A stretch of 10,234 bases of DNA from Acidimicrobiia bacterium (lineage in GTDB: Bacteria; Actinomycetota; Acidimicrobiia; Acidimicrobiales; Ilumatobacteraceae), in assembly GCA_013811855.1 (NCBI GenBank), contig JACCUL010000356.1:1-10234 (forward strand), written 5' to 3'. The notes beneath the pieces are model-generated. The model had not been told where the DNA came from and searched no databases. It saw only the letters and a list, made by a program, of their open reading frames with translations. Each line of letters opens with the position of its first letter. The first letter of the stretch is position 1. Position numbers and translations under genes: made by a program. Below are positions 1 to 8,100 of the stretch, one piece after another.

Positions 1-124
1 TGCTGCTCGGTGGTCGAGGCGCCCAGCGGCGTAGGACTCATAGGGTGAAGGTCCCGGGGCTGCCGGTTCCTCCGTCTGTGCTGCCCCTGGAGCTGTCAAG
101 ATGGGGTCTGACCAGGCGTTATGT
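1..124. other. Unassigned flank left of the insertion sequence
   Basis: No recognisable gene. A minus-strand open stretch begins with ATG at 41-39 and runs off the left edge (13 codons, MSPTPLGASTTEQ); it has no convincing ribosome binding site and I do not recognise it. The segment does not encode the missing N-terminus of the antiporter found on the other side of the IS, so the two IS flanks were probably not neighbours before the insertion or were separated by a later rearrangement. Confidence 0.4.
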
Positions 125-149
125 GGCTCTTCGGATTTCAGCGGGGTGT
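125..149 (+). repeat. Left terminal inverted repeat of the ISL3 element
   Basis: Starts GGCTCTTCGG and ends AGCGGGGTGT. It pairs with the right repeat at 21 of 25 positions. The transposase stop codon (138-140 on the plus strand) lies inside it, so the terminal repeat also encodes the last residue of the protein. Confidence 0.85.
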
Positions 150-1433
150 GACCGTGGGGAGCAGGTCCCAGTTCGGTTTCCCGGCGTAGAGCAGAGTGCG
201 GATCCTGTAGTTGCGGAACCGTTTGAAGCCGAACGCGACTCGCTTCACTCGTTTGATCAAGTTGTTGACAGCTTCGGTCGGCCCGTTCGACACGTGAGCA
301 CGATGCCAGGCGACGATCTGGTCCCGCCAGCGCAGGATCGTGCGGCCCATCTGACGCACCTCAGGCGGACAGGACTGGTCTTGGAGATCGTGACCGAGTC
401 GGTCGACGAACGCCTCGGCGAGGTCGGCGTCGGTGTGGTCGTATATCGAGCGGACGACTTCCTTGGCGTGCCAGGCCATGCGCACCTCACCGTGGGGGTC
501 GCCGGCTTCGAGCAGCCCGAGGAGCTTGGAGCGACCCCGATCGTCGAGACGTTCGTCGGCCTTGGTGAGCAGACGACGGCATCGGTAGAGCGGATCGGTC
601 TTGCGGCCGCGATGGCCGAGCGTCTCGTTCTGCACCCGGCGGCGCACCTCGTCGAGTTTGGTGTTGGCCAATTTCACCAGATGGAACGGATCGGCGACCT
701 GGGTGGCGTCGGGCAACATCGTGTCGAACACGACCCGATACGGCCCGGACAGATCGAGCGTCGCCCACTCGATGCGGGCCCGCCACTCGTCGCTGCGCTC
801 GGCGAACCAGGCGCACGGCCCAGCGCTGTCACGGCCGGCGACGACGTCGAGGAGTTGGCCGGCGCCGACGTTGACGATCGAGGTTGACCACAACTGCGTG
901 CGCCATCGCCCGACCCGGGCGAACAGGGTCTCGTCGAGCCCGACTGCAGTGGGTGCGCCGATCCGGTGCGGGTCGTCGTCGACGAGGGCGGTGCCGTAGG
1001 CGATGACGGCGTCGTTGACGGTGTGCCAGTCACACCCGAGCTCGACGCCGATCTCATCGACGGTGCGTCCACACCGCCCGACCTGCTCGGTCGCCCATCG
1101 CCCCGCCCGATCGGTCAGCACCAGCCGGGGCGCGGCGATCGTCGGCTCCTCACCGGTCCACGACGGCCACGCGCACAGCCGGCTCGGGCACGCCCAACGG
1201 TGCTTGCGCCACACCAGCCGGGTCCGCCTCCCGAACGCCGGCAGATCGACCAGCACGACCGAGTCGCGTTCCTTCACCGTTGCCCGCCCGCCGCAACCCG
1301 GACACGACGCACGGCCCCCGGTCGTCTCGATGTGCACGAACAACGGGCCGCCGGGCTCATCAACGATGCCCAGCACACGCACCGCAGGCAGGCCAACGAG
1401 CAACTCACACATGCGAGTAGGGTCCGTGATCAC
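138..1433 (-). CDS. ISL3-family transposase
   Basis: DDE transposase of 431 residues, the usual size for ISL3 family members, expected to cut and join the ends of the surrounding element. The N-terminus carries a zinc-finger-like cysteine set (C44, C47, C82, C87) followed by a helix-turn-helix-like stretch around residues 120-150. The probable catalytic triad is D167 in VGLDE, D248 in DPFHLVK and E387 in NGPTEAVNNLIKRVKR; the last block and the following FGFKRFRNYRIRTLLY are strong ISL3 signatures. The GTG at 1433 is preferred because GGAG lies 7 nt upstream; the ATG eight codons in has no such site. No frameshift or internal stop is seen, so the gene looks functional. The start region is embedded in a 12-bp inverted repeat that may control translation. 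Confidence 0.93.
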   Translation of the reverse strand: MITDPTRMCELLVGLPAVRVLGIVDEPGGPLFVHIETTGGRASCPGCGGRATVKERDSVVLVDLPAFGRRTRLVWRKHRWACPSRLCAWPSWTGEEPTIAAPRLVLTDRAGRWATEQVGRCGRTVDEIGVELGCDWHTVNDAVIAYGTALVDDDPHRIGAPTAVGLDETLFARVGRWRTQLWSTSIVNVGAGQLLDVVAGRDSAGPCAWFAERSDEWRARIEWATLDLSGPYRVVFDTMLPDATQVADPFHLVKLANTKLDEVRRRVQNETLGHRGRKTDPLYRCRRLLTKADERLDDRGRSKLLGLLEAGDPHGEVRMAWHAKEVVRSIYDHTDADLAEAFVDRLGHDLQDQSCPPEVRQMGRTILRWRDQIVAWHRAHVSNGPTEAVNNLIKRVKRVAFGFKRFRNYRIRTLLYAGKPNWDLLPTVTPR

Positions 1434-1487
1434 AGGGGCTCTCCATCTGCAGGCTTCGAGAACCGTCAGATTCGCAGAGCCCCTGTG
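1431..1487 (-). promoter_or_regulatory. 12-bp inverted repeat overlapping the transposase start
   Basis: CACAGGGGCTCT at 1431-1442 is exactly complementary to AGAGCCCCTGTG at 1476-1487, with 33 bp between. In the transposase mRNA the downstream arm covers the GTG start codon and touches the GGAG ribosome binding site. A transcript beginning outside the IS would contain both arms and could fold so as to block translation, while one starting inside the loop would not. Both arms also carry the GGGGCTCT tip-like sequence seen at the IS right end, so they may instead be subterminal transposase binding sites. The repeat is seen directly; either role is inferred. Confidence 0.55.
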
Positions 1488-1513
1488 CCGCGCCCGGGAC
1501 CCTCTACGCAGCT

Positions 1514-1538
1514 ACACCCCGCTCATTTCCCAAGAGCC
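1514..1538 (-). repeat. Right terminal inverted repeat of the ISL3 element
   Basis: Read on the minus strand it begins GGCTCTTGGG and ends AGCGGGGTGT, matching the left repeat at 21 of 25 positions. The antiporter reading frame resumes immediately outside it. Confidence 0.85.
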
Positions 1539-2554
1539 CCTTTCTCCTGTTCCTCGCCGGCCTCGAGATCGACCTCCGGCACCTCCGTGGCGACCTGCTG
1601 CGGTTGCCGCTGATCGGCTTCGCGGTGACGCTGGCGATCGGCGTGACCGTCGGCGTCGGGTTCCACGCCGCCGGCTGGGTGACCAACCCGTTGTTCGTCG
1701 CCATCGCCCTGTCGGCGACGTCGCTCGGTCTCGTCGTGCCGGTGCTCAAGGACGCCGGCCAGGCCGAGCGGCCCCTCGGGCAGTACGTCATCGCCGGCGC
1801 GACGATCGCCGACTTCGGTGCCGTCATCCTGCTGTCGTTGCTGTTCTCGGAGGCCGAGGGCGGCGCGGCCAGCAAGTTGGTGACGCTCGGGCTCTTCGCC
1901 GGCGTGATCGCCGCCGTCGGGCTGACGCTGGCCCGCGCCGGTCGCAGCGCACGAGTCGACGCCACGCTGGTCCGCCTCCAGGACACCACGGCCGAGATCC
2001 GCGTCCGCATCGCCGTCGCCCTGCTGATCGGGTTCGTCGCACTGGCCGCCCAAGTCGGGCTAGAGACGATCCTCGGCGCGTTCCTGGCCGGAGCCGTGCT
2101 CGGCCTCGTGGACCGCGACACCGCGACGCACCCGAACTTCCGCCTGAAGCTCGACGCCGTCGGCTACGGCTTCGTCATCCCCGTGTTCTTCGTGACCAGC
2201 GGTCTCCGCTTCGATCTCGACGCCCTCACCGAGGAACCGTCCGCCCTCGCCCGTGTCCCCGTGTTCCTCCTCGCCCTGCTCATCGTGCGCGGCGTGCCGG
2301 CGCTGCTGTACCGACGACCGCTCGGCGGCCAGGGCGTGCGGATCGCTGCGTTGCTCCAGGCCACATCGCTGCCGTTCATCGTGACCGCCAGTGAGATCGG
2401 CGTCTCGATCGGAGTGATCGCCCCCGCCACCGCGGCCGGCCTCATCTCGGCCGGCCTGTTGTCGGTCGTGCTGTTCCCACCGTTGGCCCTCGCCCGCCTG
2501 CGGCGCCTGGACCCGGACCCGGCGACCGTCCCGAACCCCGTCCTCACCCCATGA
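1539..2554 (+). pseudogene. CPA2-type cation:proton antiporter, 5'-truncated by the IS
   Basis: About 337 codons of a Kef/NapA-like sodium/proton exchanger (Na_H_Exchanger family), an inner-membrane protein exchanging a monovalent cation for protons. The remnant enters at FLLFLAGLEIDL, normally the third membrane segment of this family. The first two segments, roughly 60-70 residues, are missing; homology begins where the IS ends. Recognisable parts are ATSLGLVV (about 1711-1740), the intramembrane aspartate in IADFGAVILL (about 1801-1830), LGAFLAGAVLGL, FVIPVFFVTSGL and the last helices ending near FPPLALARL. Upstream in-frame codons back to 1430 lie in IS sequence and contain no ATG or GTG. 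A TTG at 1604 or CTG at 1547 could start a shorter product, but that would lack essential helices. The transposase is transcribed away from it. Probably non-functional. Confidence 0.85.
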
Positions 2555-2585
2555 CCCAGGCAGGTGTCGCTGGAGCTTGCTGCAC

Positions 2586-5006
2586 TCACGCGTCGATCAA
2601 CTCGGGTTCGAACGTCGGTGCGGGTTCGTCGACGACGTCGGCGGGAGCGTCAGCGTGGGCGGGGCCCTCGACGTTCAGCTTCGGAACGATCCGGTCGAGC
2701 CACGCCGGCATCCACCAGTTCTTGTCCCCGAGGAGCTCCATCGTGGCCGGCACGAGCAGCATGCGCACGACGGTGGCGTCGAGCAGGACGGCCAGCGCCA
2801 ACCCGAGGCCGAACAGCTTCGAGACCCGGTCGTCCTCGAGCATGAACGAGCCGAACACGACCACCATGATGGCGGCGGCGGCGGTGATGACCCGTGCGGT
2901 CGCGGCGAGGCCGTCGGCCACCGCGCCGGCGGAGTCGCCGGTCTTGTCGTATTCCTCGCGGACCCGTGAGAGCAGGAACACCTCGTAGTCCATCGAGAGC
3001 CCGAAGACGATGGCGAACAGCATCAGCGGCGCCATCGCCTCGATCGGCCCGCTGTCGATGCCGATGAGGTCGGCGCCCCAGCCCCACTGGAAGATGGCGA
3101 CGAGCACGCCGTAGGCGGCGCCGATCGACAGGACATTCATGATGACGGCCTTGAGCGGCACGAGGAGCGAGCGAAAGACCATCATCAGGAGCAGGAACGA
3201 CAACCCCAGGACCGCGCCGAAGAAGACGAAGGTGCGGCGGGCGAGGAAGTCGGTGAAGTCGATGTTGGCGGCGGCCGTCCCTGTGACCTTGACGTCGAGC
3301 GCCGTGCCGGCGATGGCAGCCGGGATGACGTCGTCGCGCAGGGTTTCGACGAGCTCGGTGGTGGCCTCGTCCTGGGGTGCCGTCGCCGGGACGAGGTTGA
3401 ACAGGTACGCCTCGGCGGCAGCCGGGCGGTTGGGGAACGCCGGCGTGACTGCGGCGACACCTGGGGTCTCGGCGAGGGACCTCTGAAGCGTGTCCACGGC
3501 GGCGACGCTGTCTCCGGCGCCGGGGACGACGGTGATCATGAACGGGCCGTTGAAGCCGGCGCCGAAGCCTTCGGCGAGGAGGTCGTAGGCCTGGCGGGTG
3601 GAGGTGTCCTCGGCGTAGTTGCCCTCGTCGGAGAATCCGAGGCGCAGGCCGAGGACCGGCGCCGCCAGGACGAGGAGGAGTGTCGTGCCGGCGATGACCC
3701 AGAGCCACGGCCGGCGCTGGATCGTGCGGCTCCACCGGTAGGCGAGGGTCTCGCGCACCGGCTTCGGCGCGCCGTGAGGCACCTCCTGCCTGAGGGGGCG
3801 GACGGCGAAGCTGACGAGCAGGGCGAGCGCGGCGAGGCCGGCACCGACGGCGGTCAATCCCGGGATGCCGATGCCGATGCCGAACAGGGCAACGGCGACG
3901 AAGCCGGCGACGATCAGGCCGCGCCAGCGGGTGACCTCGGCCCGTTCTCTGACGAAGCCGAGGAGGGTGGGCAGGAGGGTGATCGAGGTGATCATCGTGA
4001 CGAGCACGGTGACCGAAACGCCGATGCCCATCCCGGTGACCCACCCGATCCCGATCAGGAGCAGGCCGAGGAGCGACACGACGACGGTGACGCCGGCGAA
4101 GATCACGGCGCGGCCGGCGGTGTCCATCGCGGTGATCGTCGCCTCTCGGGGCGAGCGGCCGGCGTGGAGCCCCTCCCGGTAGCGGGTGACGATGAACAGG
4201 GCGTAGTCGATGCCGACGCCGAGTCCGATCATGACCCCGAGGAAGGTGGTGAAGTCCGGGATGTTGAAGACGTTGCTGAGGATGACGATCAGGCCCATCC
4301 CCGCCCCGACTCCGCCGAGGGCGACGGCGATGGGCAGGCCCATCGCGAGGACGGAGCCGAAGGCGAGGATCAGGACGACGATGGCGAAGGCGAGGCCGAT
4401 GAACTCGGTCGCCGGCGGTTCGAACAGGGCGAGGGCCGTGCCACCGGGGAGGACCTCGAGGCCCTCGACGGCGGGCGCGTGGTCGGAGATCGCCTTGCCG
4501 AGGGCCGCCGACTCGGTCACGTCGACATCGGCGGCCAGGTTGACCTGGGCGTAGGCGAGCTGCCCCGCCAGCGGACCATGCCGGGCGATCTGCGACTCGC
4601 CTTGCTCGGAGTACGGGGAGACGACGGTGGCGCCGGGGTGCCGGGGGTTGCCGTTCTCGTCGGGGAACCCGGCGTTCACGGTGGCGAAGAGCTCCTCCAT
4701 GCCGGCGGTGACCGCGGGGTCGTCGATGCCCTGGGCGGCGCGGAAGACGATCGTTCCCGACGCGCCTCCGGCACCGAGCCCGGCAAAGTACTGCTCGAGC
4801 ACGTCAAAGCCGTCGGCGCTCTCGGAGTCGGGGATATCGGTGGACGCGTCGTAGGCGGCGCCGATCGCGCCGGCGGCGCCGAACACGACGATCAGAGCGG
4901 CGAGCCAGATGCCGACCGCAGCCTTGCGGTGGTCGTAGCACCAGGCGCCGATGCGGGCGACGAGGCCTGACGGAACTACGGCGTGGTTCGTACGTGGATT
5001 TCTCAC
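2586..5006 (-). CDS. MMPL/RND-family membrane transporter
   Basis: An 806-residue inner-membrane exporter of the MmpL type, which uses the proton gradient to move lipids or hydrophobic compounds; the substrate cannot be told from sequence. It has the family's duplicated plan: TM1 at about 31-53, an extracytoplasmic domain, a bundle of helices, then a second copy. The proton-relay Asp-Tyr pairs are present in both halves: D267-Y268 in GVGIDYALF and D673-Y674 in GLSMDYEVF. The motif WWMPAWLDRIVP and an acidic, alanine/proline-rich tail end the protein. Two extra hydrophobic stretches (about 363-402) lie in the central loop. The frame stays open far upstream, but the GTG at 5006 is the best start because TM1 follows normally and upstream codons are antisense to the regulator. 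The ribosome binding site is weak. It converges on the antiporter remnant with 31 bp between, and is divergent from the large regulator. Confidence 0.92.
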   Translation of the reverse strand: MRNPRTNHAVVPSGLVARIGAWCYDHRKAAVGIWLAALIVVFGAAGAIGAAYDASTDIPDSESADGFDVLEQYFAGLGAGGASGTIVFRAAQGIDDPAVTAGMEELFATVNAGFPDENGNPRHPGATVVSPYSEQGESQIARHGPLAGQLAYAQVNLAADVDVTESAALGKAISDHAPAVEGLEVLPGGTALALFEPPATEFIGLAFAIVVLILAFGSVLAMGLPIAVALGGVGAGMGLIVILSNVFNIPDFTTFLGVMIGLGVGIDYALFIVTRYREGLHAGRSPREATITAMDTAGRAVIFAGVTVVVSLLGLLLIGIGWVTGMGIGVSVTVLVTMITSITLLPTLLGFVRERAEVTRWRGLIVAGFVAVALFGIGIGIPGLTAVGAGLAALALLVSFAVRPLRQEVPHGAPKPVRETLAYRWSRTIQRRPWLWVIAGTTLLLVLAAPVLGLRLGFSDEGNYAEDTSTRQAYDLLAEGFGAGFNGPFMITVVPGAGDSVAAVDTLQRSLAETPGVAAVTPAFPNRPAAAEAYLFNLVPATAPQDEATTELVETLRDDVIPAAIAGTALDVKVTGTAAANIDFTDFLARRTFVFFGAVLGLSFLLLMMVFRSLLVPLKAVIMNVLSIGAAYGVLVAIFQWGWGADLIGIDSGPIEAMAPLMLFAIVFGLSMDYEVFLLSRVREEYDKTGDSAGAVADGLAATARVITAAAAIMVVVFGSFMLEDDRVSKLFGLGLALAVLLDATVVRMLLVPATMELLGDKNWWMPAWLDRIVPKLNVEGPAHADAPADVVDEPAPTFEPELIDA

Positions 5007-5049
5007 GTGTCCGACGATGCCCGAGTCCGGTAGGAGCGCGGTGGCGGGG

Positions 5050-5126
5050 CGGTTGTGTTTCGGTTGAGGGTGGTCAAGACTGGGCTCAACCGGGACACAA
5101 CCGGATCTCGGCGACAAACACAACCG
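5050..5126. promoter_or_regulatory. Predicted SARP operator array in the divergent promoter region
   Basis: Left arm 5050-5068 (CGGTTGTGTTTCGGTTGAG) and right arm 5085-5103 form an inverted repeat matching at 17 of 19 positions, with a 16-bp spacer. Within each arm the hexamer CGGTTG occurs twice at 11-bp pitch (heptamer, 4-bp gap, heptamer). A further half-site at 5116-5126 is an exact reverse complement of 5050-5060. SARP-family OmpR-type regulators are known to bind heptamer direct repeats 11 bp apart, with 8 bp between the last heptamer and the -10. Eight bases after the second plus-strand heptamer lies AAGACT (5076-5081), a weak -10 candidate. Probable target of the regulator encoded just downstream; it could serve the divergent exporter as well. 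Confidence 0.7.
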
Positions 5127-5189
5127 CCCGGGCGCACGCTCGGGGCCATGCAAGCCTTGACGATCGAAGCAGAACGGAGCGCGGCAGAC

Positions 5190-8100
5190 GTGCAGATTCG
5201 TCTCTTCGGTGGCGTCGCGGCCGAGACCGAAGACGGGGATCCGGTCGACGTCGGCCCGGCGAAGTGCCAGGCCGTGCTGGCCGTGCTCGCCCTGTCGCCC
5301 GGCTCTGCGGTACCGGTCTCGCGCATCGTGCGACTGGTGTGGGGCGAGGAGCCGCCGCGCACGGCCGACAAGACACTCCAGTCGTACGTGACGCGCCTGC
5401 GCAAGGGTCTCGGCCCCGACTCGATCGTTCGGACGGGCGTTGCCTACCGCTTGGACGTGACGGCGGCTGCGGTCGACGTCGTCCGCTTCCAGCGGCTGCT
5501 CGGACTGAACGACATCGAGGCGGCTCTCGCCGAGTGGACGGGCACTCCCCTCGCCGGGCTCGCCTCCGATGGCCTGACGGCGACGGTCGACGGGCTGGTC
5601 GAGCAGTACCTCGGGGTGGTGGAGACCGACCTGGGGCGACGCATCGAGGCCGACGCTCATGCCGTCATCGGCTCGCTGACCGAGCTGACTGCGACCTACC
5701 CGTTCCGCGAGGGGCTCTGGGCGTTGTTGATGACGGCGCTGTACCGGGTGGGCCGCCAGGCCGACGCGCTCGCCGCGTATCGCAGGGCCCGCGAGCACCT
5801 CGTCGAGGGCCTCGGGGTCGAACCGGGCCCTCGGCTCCGCGAGCTGGAGTCGCTGATCCTGGGCCAGGACGAGCAGCTGGGCGTCGATCGGTCGTCGATG
5901 GGATCGGCGCTCGGACTTCCGTCCGGGACGGTGACGTTCGGGTTCTCCGATGTCGTGGACTCGACCCGGCTGTGGGCGGCGCAGCGCCGCGAGATGGCCG
6001 ACGCGATGGCTCGCCATGACGATCTCGTCACGGCCGCGGTCGATCGTCACGGCGGCTACGTCTTCGCCACGGGTGGTGACTCGTTCGGCGTCGCCTTCCA
6101 TCGCGCCAGCGACGCGGTTGGCTGGGCCGCCGAGCTGCAGGCCGCGATCGGCCGCGAACCGTGGCCCGTCGAGGTCGAGATCCAGGTTCGGGTCGGCCTG
6201 CACACCGGTGAGACCGAGGAGCGGGGGAAGGGCTACTTCGGTCCGGCCGTCATTGTCGCGGCGCGGCTCGCGGCGGCCGGTCACGGCGGCCAGACGCTGA
6301 TCTCCGGAGTGACCTCGGCACTGCTCGACGGGAGCAACCTGCGTGACCTCGGCACGTTCCGCCTGGAGGGCGTCGTCGCGGAACAGCGCATCCTCCAACT
6401 CGGCGACGGCGAACACCCGCCGCTGCGGACCGGCGACAACCGCCGCGGAAATCTCCCTCGTCGCCTGGGCCGGCTGATCGGCCGCGACGGGGACCTGGAG
6501 GTCATCCACGACGCGCTCGCCAACTCCCCGATCGTGACGCTCGTGGGGCCGGGAGGGATCGGTAAGACGAGGCTCGCCCTGGCGGCGGCCCAACGGGCCG
6601 ACGTCGAGGCCACGGGCGGCGCCTGGCTCATCGAACTCGCCGGAAACAGCTCGTCGAGCGATGTGCCCCAAGCGGTGGCCAGCGTCCTGGACGTGAGGGA
6701 GAGCGTTGGGCGGACGTTGACCGAATCGATCGTGACGGCGCTGCAGCCGCGCCGAGCACTGCTCGTCCTGGACAACTGCGAACACGTCATCGACGGTGCG
6801 GCCGACTTCGCCCACGCCGTCGCCGAGGGCTGCGCGAACGTCAGGGTGCTGGCGACCTCGCGAGAAGGCCTCGGGCTCCGCGACGAGCAGCTCGTCGCCG
6901 TCGCACCCCTTGAACCTGCGGGGCCAGGCGTCGAGCTGTTCAACGAGCGGGCATCGGCGGCCTCTCGGACGTTCGATCCGTCCTCCAGCCGGCACGACGT
7001 CGAGGAGATCTGCCGCCGCCTCGACGGTGTCCCGCTCGCCATCGAGCTGGCCGCGGCGCGCACGAGGAGCCTCTCACCGGCGGATCTGGTGGAGCGGCTC
7101 GACGATCGTCTGCGGCTCCTGACCGGCGGTCGGCGGGCCAATGTCGAGCGTCACCGGACGCTGCGGGCGACGATCCAGTGGTCCTACGACCTCCTGACCC
7201 CGCCGCAACAGGCGATGTTCCGGCGTCTGTCGATCTTCGCCGGTCCGTTCGATCGCGTCGCGGCCGAAGCGATCGTCGCCGATGCCGATCTGGACCTTGT
7301 CGACGTCGACGACCTCCTCGGTGACCTCGTCGACCGGTCGATGGTGATCGTCGAGTCCGGGCCTTTCGGCCGTCGCTTCCGGCTCCTCGAAACCATCCGC
7401 CAGTTCGGAGCCGAGCACCTCTCGGAAACCGGCGACACCGACCTGATCGCGGCGCGCCATGCGCAATGGTGCCTGCACGGGGTCACCCACATTCACGAGC
7501 TCCTCGCCGGGCCCGCCGAGGTCGAGGGCGTCGCCCGCCTCGACGAGCTGTGGCCCAACCTCCGCGCCGCGGTCGAATGGGCGTGCGCCACCGAAGATCG
7601 CCGGCTCGCGCAATCACTCGTCGGTGCGGTCGCGGCGGAGGTCTATATGCGGAGTCGGAGCGAGATCGGCGGCTGGGCGGAGCGGATCCTCGCCATCACG
7701 CCGGCCGATGACGAGGAGCTGATCGTCTTCGGGCTCACCTGGGCCGCCCGTCGGTACATGCGGAAGATGGACATCGAGGGGTACGAGCGTCTCGTTGGCC
7801 GATACGGGGAGCCGGATCACCCCATGATCCGCTACGCGCGGGGTTTCCTGTACGACGACTACGAGCTGATGGTGGCATCGGCCCCGCTGGCGATGGCCGA
7901 GCTGCGCCGGCGGGGCGAGCACTACGTCGCGGACCTCTTCGAGATCGTCGGGGTGGCGCGGATCCTGCTGATGACCGGGCGGTTGGAAGAACACGACGCC
8001 CTCGTCACAACGTTGGCCGAGCGCTGTCGCGCCAAAGGCCCGCCGACCGGCCTGCAATGGGCATTGACGTACCTGGCCACGTCGGCGTCGGTGCAGGGCA

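Larger units (their letters stand above)
125..1538 (-). mobile_element. ISL3-family insertion sequence, 1414 bp, complete
   Basis: The element is bounded by imperfect terminal inverted repeats that both begin GGCTCTT, a tip typical of the ISL3 family; 21 of the first 25 positions match between the left end (125-149) and the reverse complement of the right end (1514-1538). A single full-length transposase gene lies inside on the minus strand, and its stop codon falls within the left repeat. The size (about 1.4 kb) fits the family. ISL3 elements normally duplicate 8 bp of target, but the flanking octamers (CGTTATGT at 117-124 and CCTTTCTC at 1539-1546) do not match. That suggests deletion or recombination after insertion. 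The right end truncates a cation:proton antiporter gene. Confidence 0.88.

Noticed and set aside
1476..1487. AGAGCCCCTGTG as the IS right end
   Set aside because: It resembles the IS tip (12 of 16 matches to the left end), but the repeat ending at 1538 matches 21 of 25 and coincides with the start of antiporter homology.
1003..2394. 463-codon plus-strand open frame spanning the IS and antiporter
   Set aside because: Arg/Pro-rich shadow frame; the antiporter is clearly encoded in a different frame over the same bases.
2555..2585. Terminator between the convergent antiporter remnant and exporter
   Set aside because: Only a short, weak GCAG/CTGC pairing could be found in the 31 bp; not enough to call.
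3774..4970. 398-codon plus-strand open frame opposite the exporter
   Set aside because: Highly acidic, low-complexity GDGDGE-type translation typical of a shadow frame in GC-rich DNA; no start signal.
5148..5189. ATG at 5148 as the regulator start
   Set aside because: No ribosome binding site at usable distance and codons (CAA, GCA, GAA) unlike the rest of the gene; the family's first strand begins at GTG 5190. It is not excluded.
5007..6995. Long N-terminal extension of the exporter's reading frame on the minus strand
   Set aside because: It is antisense to the regulator, rich in Arg/Gly/Asp with no domain, and the exporter has a natural start (GTG 5006) followed at once by TM1.
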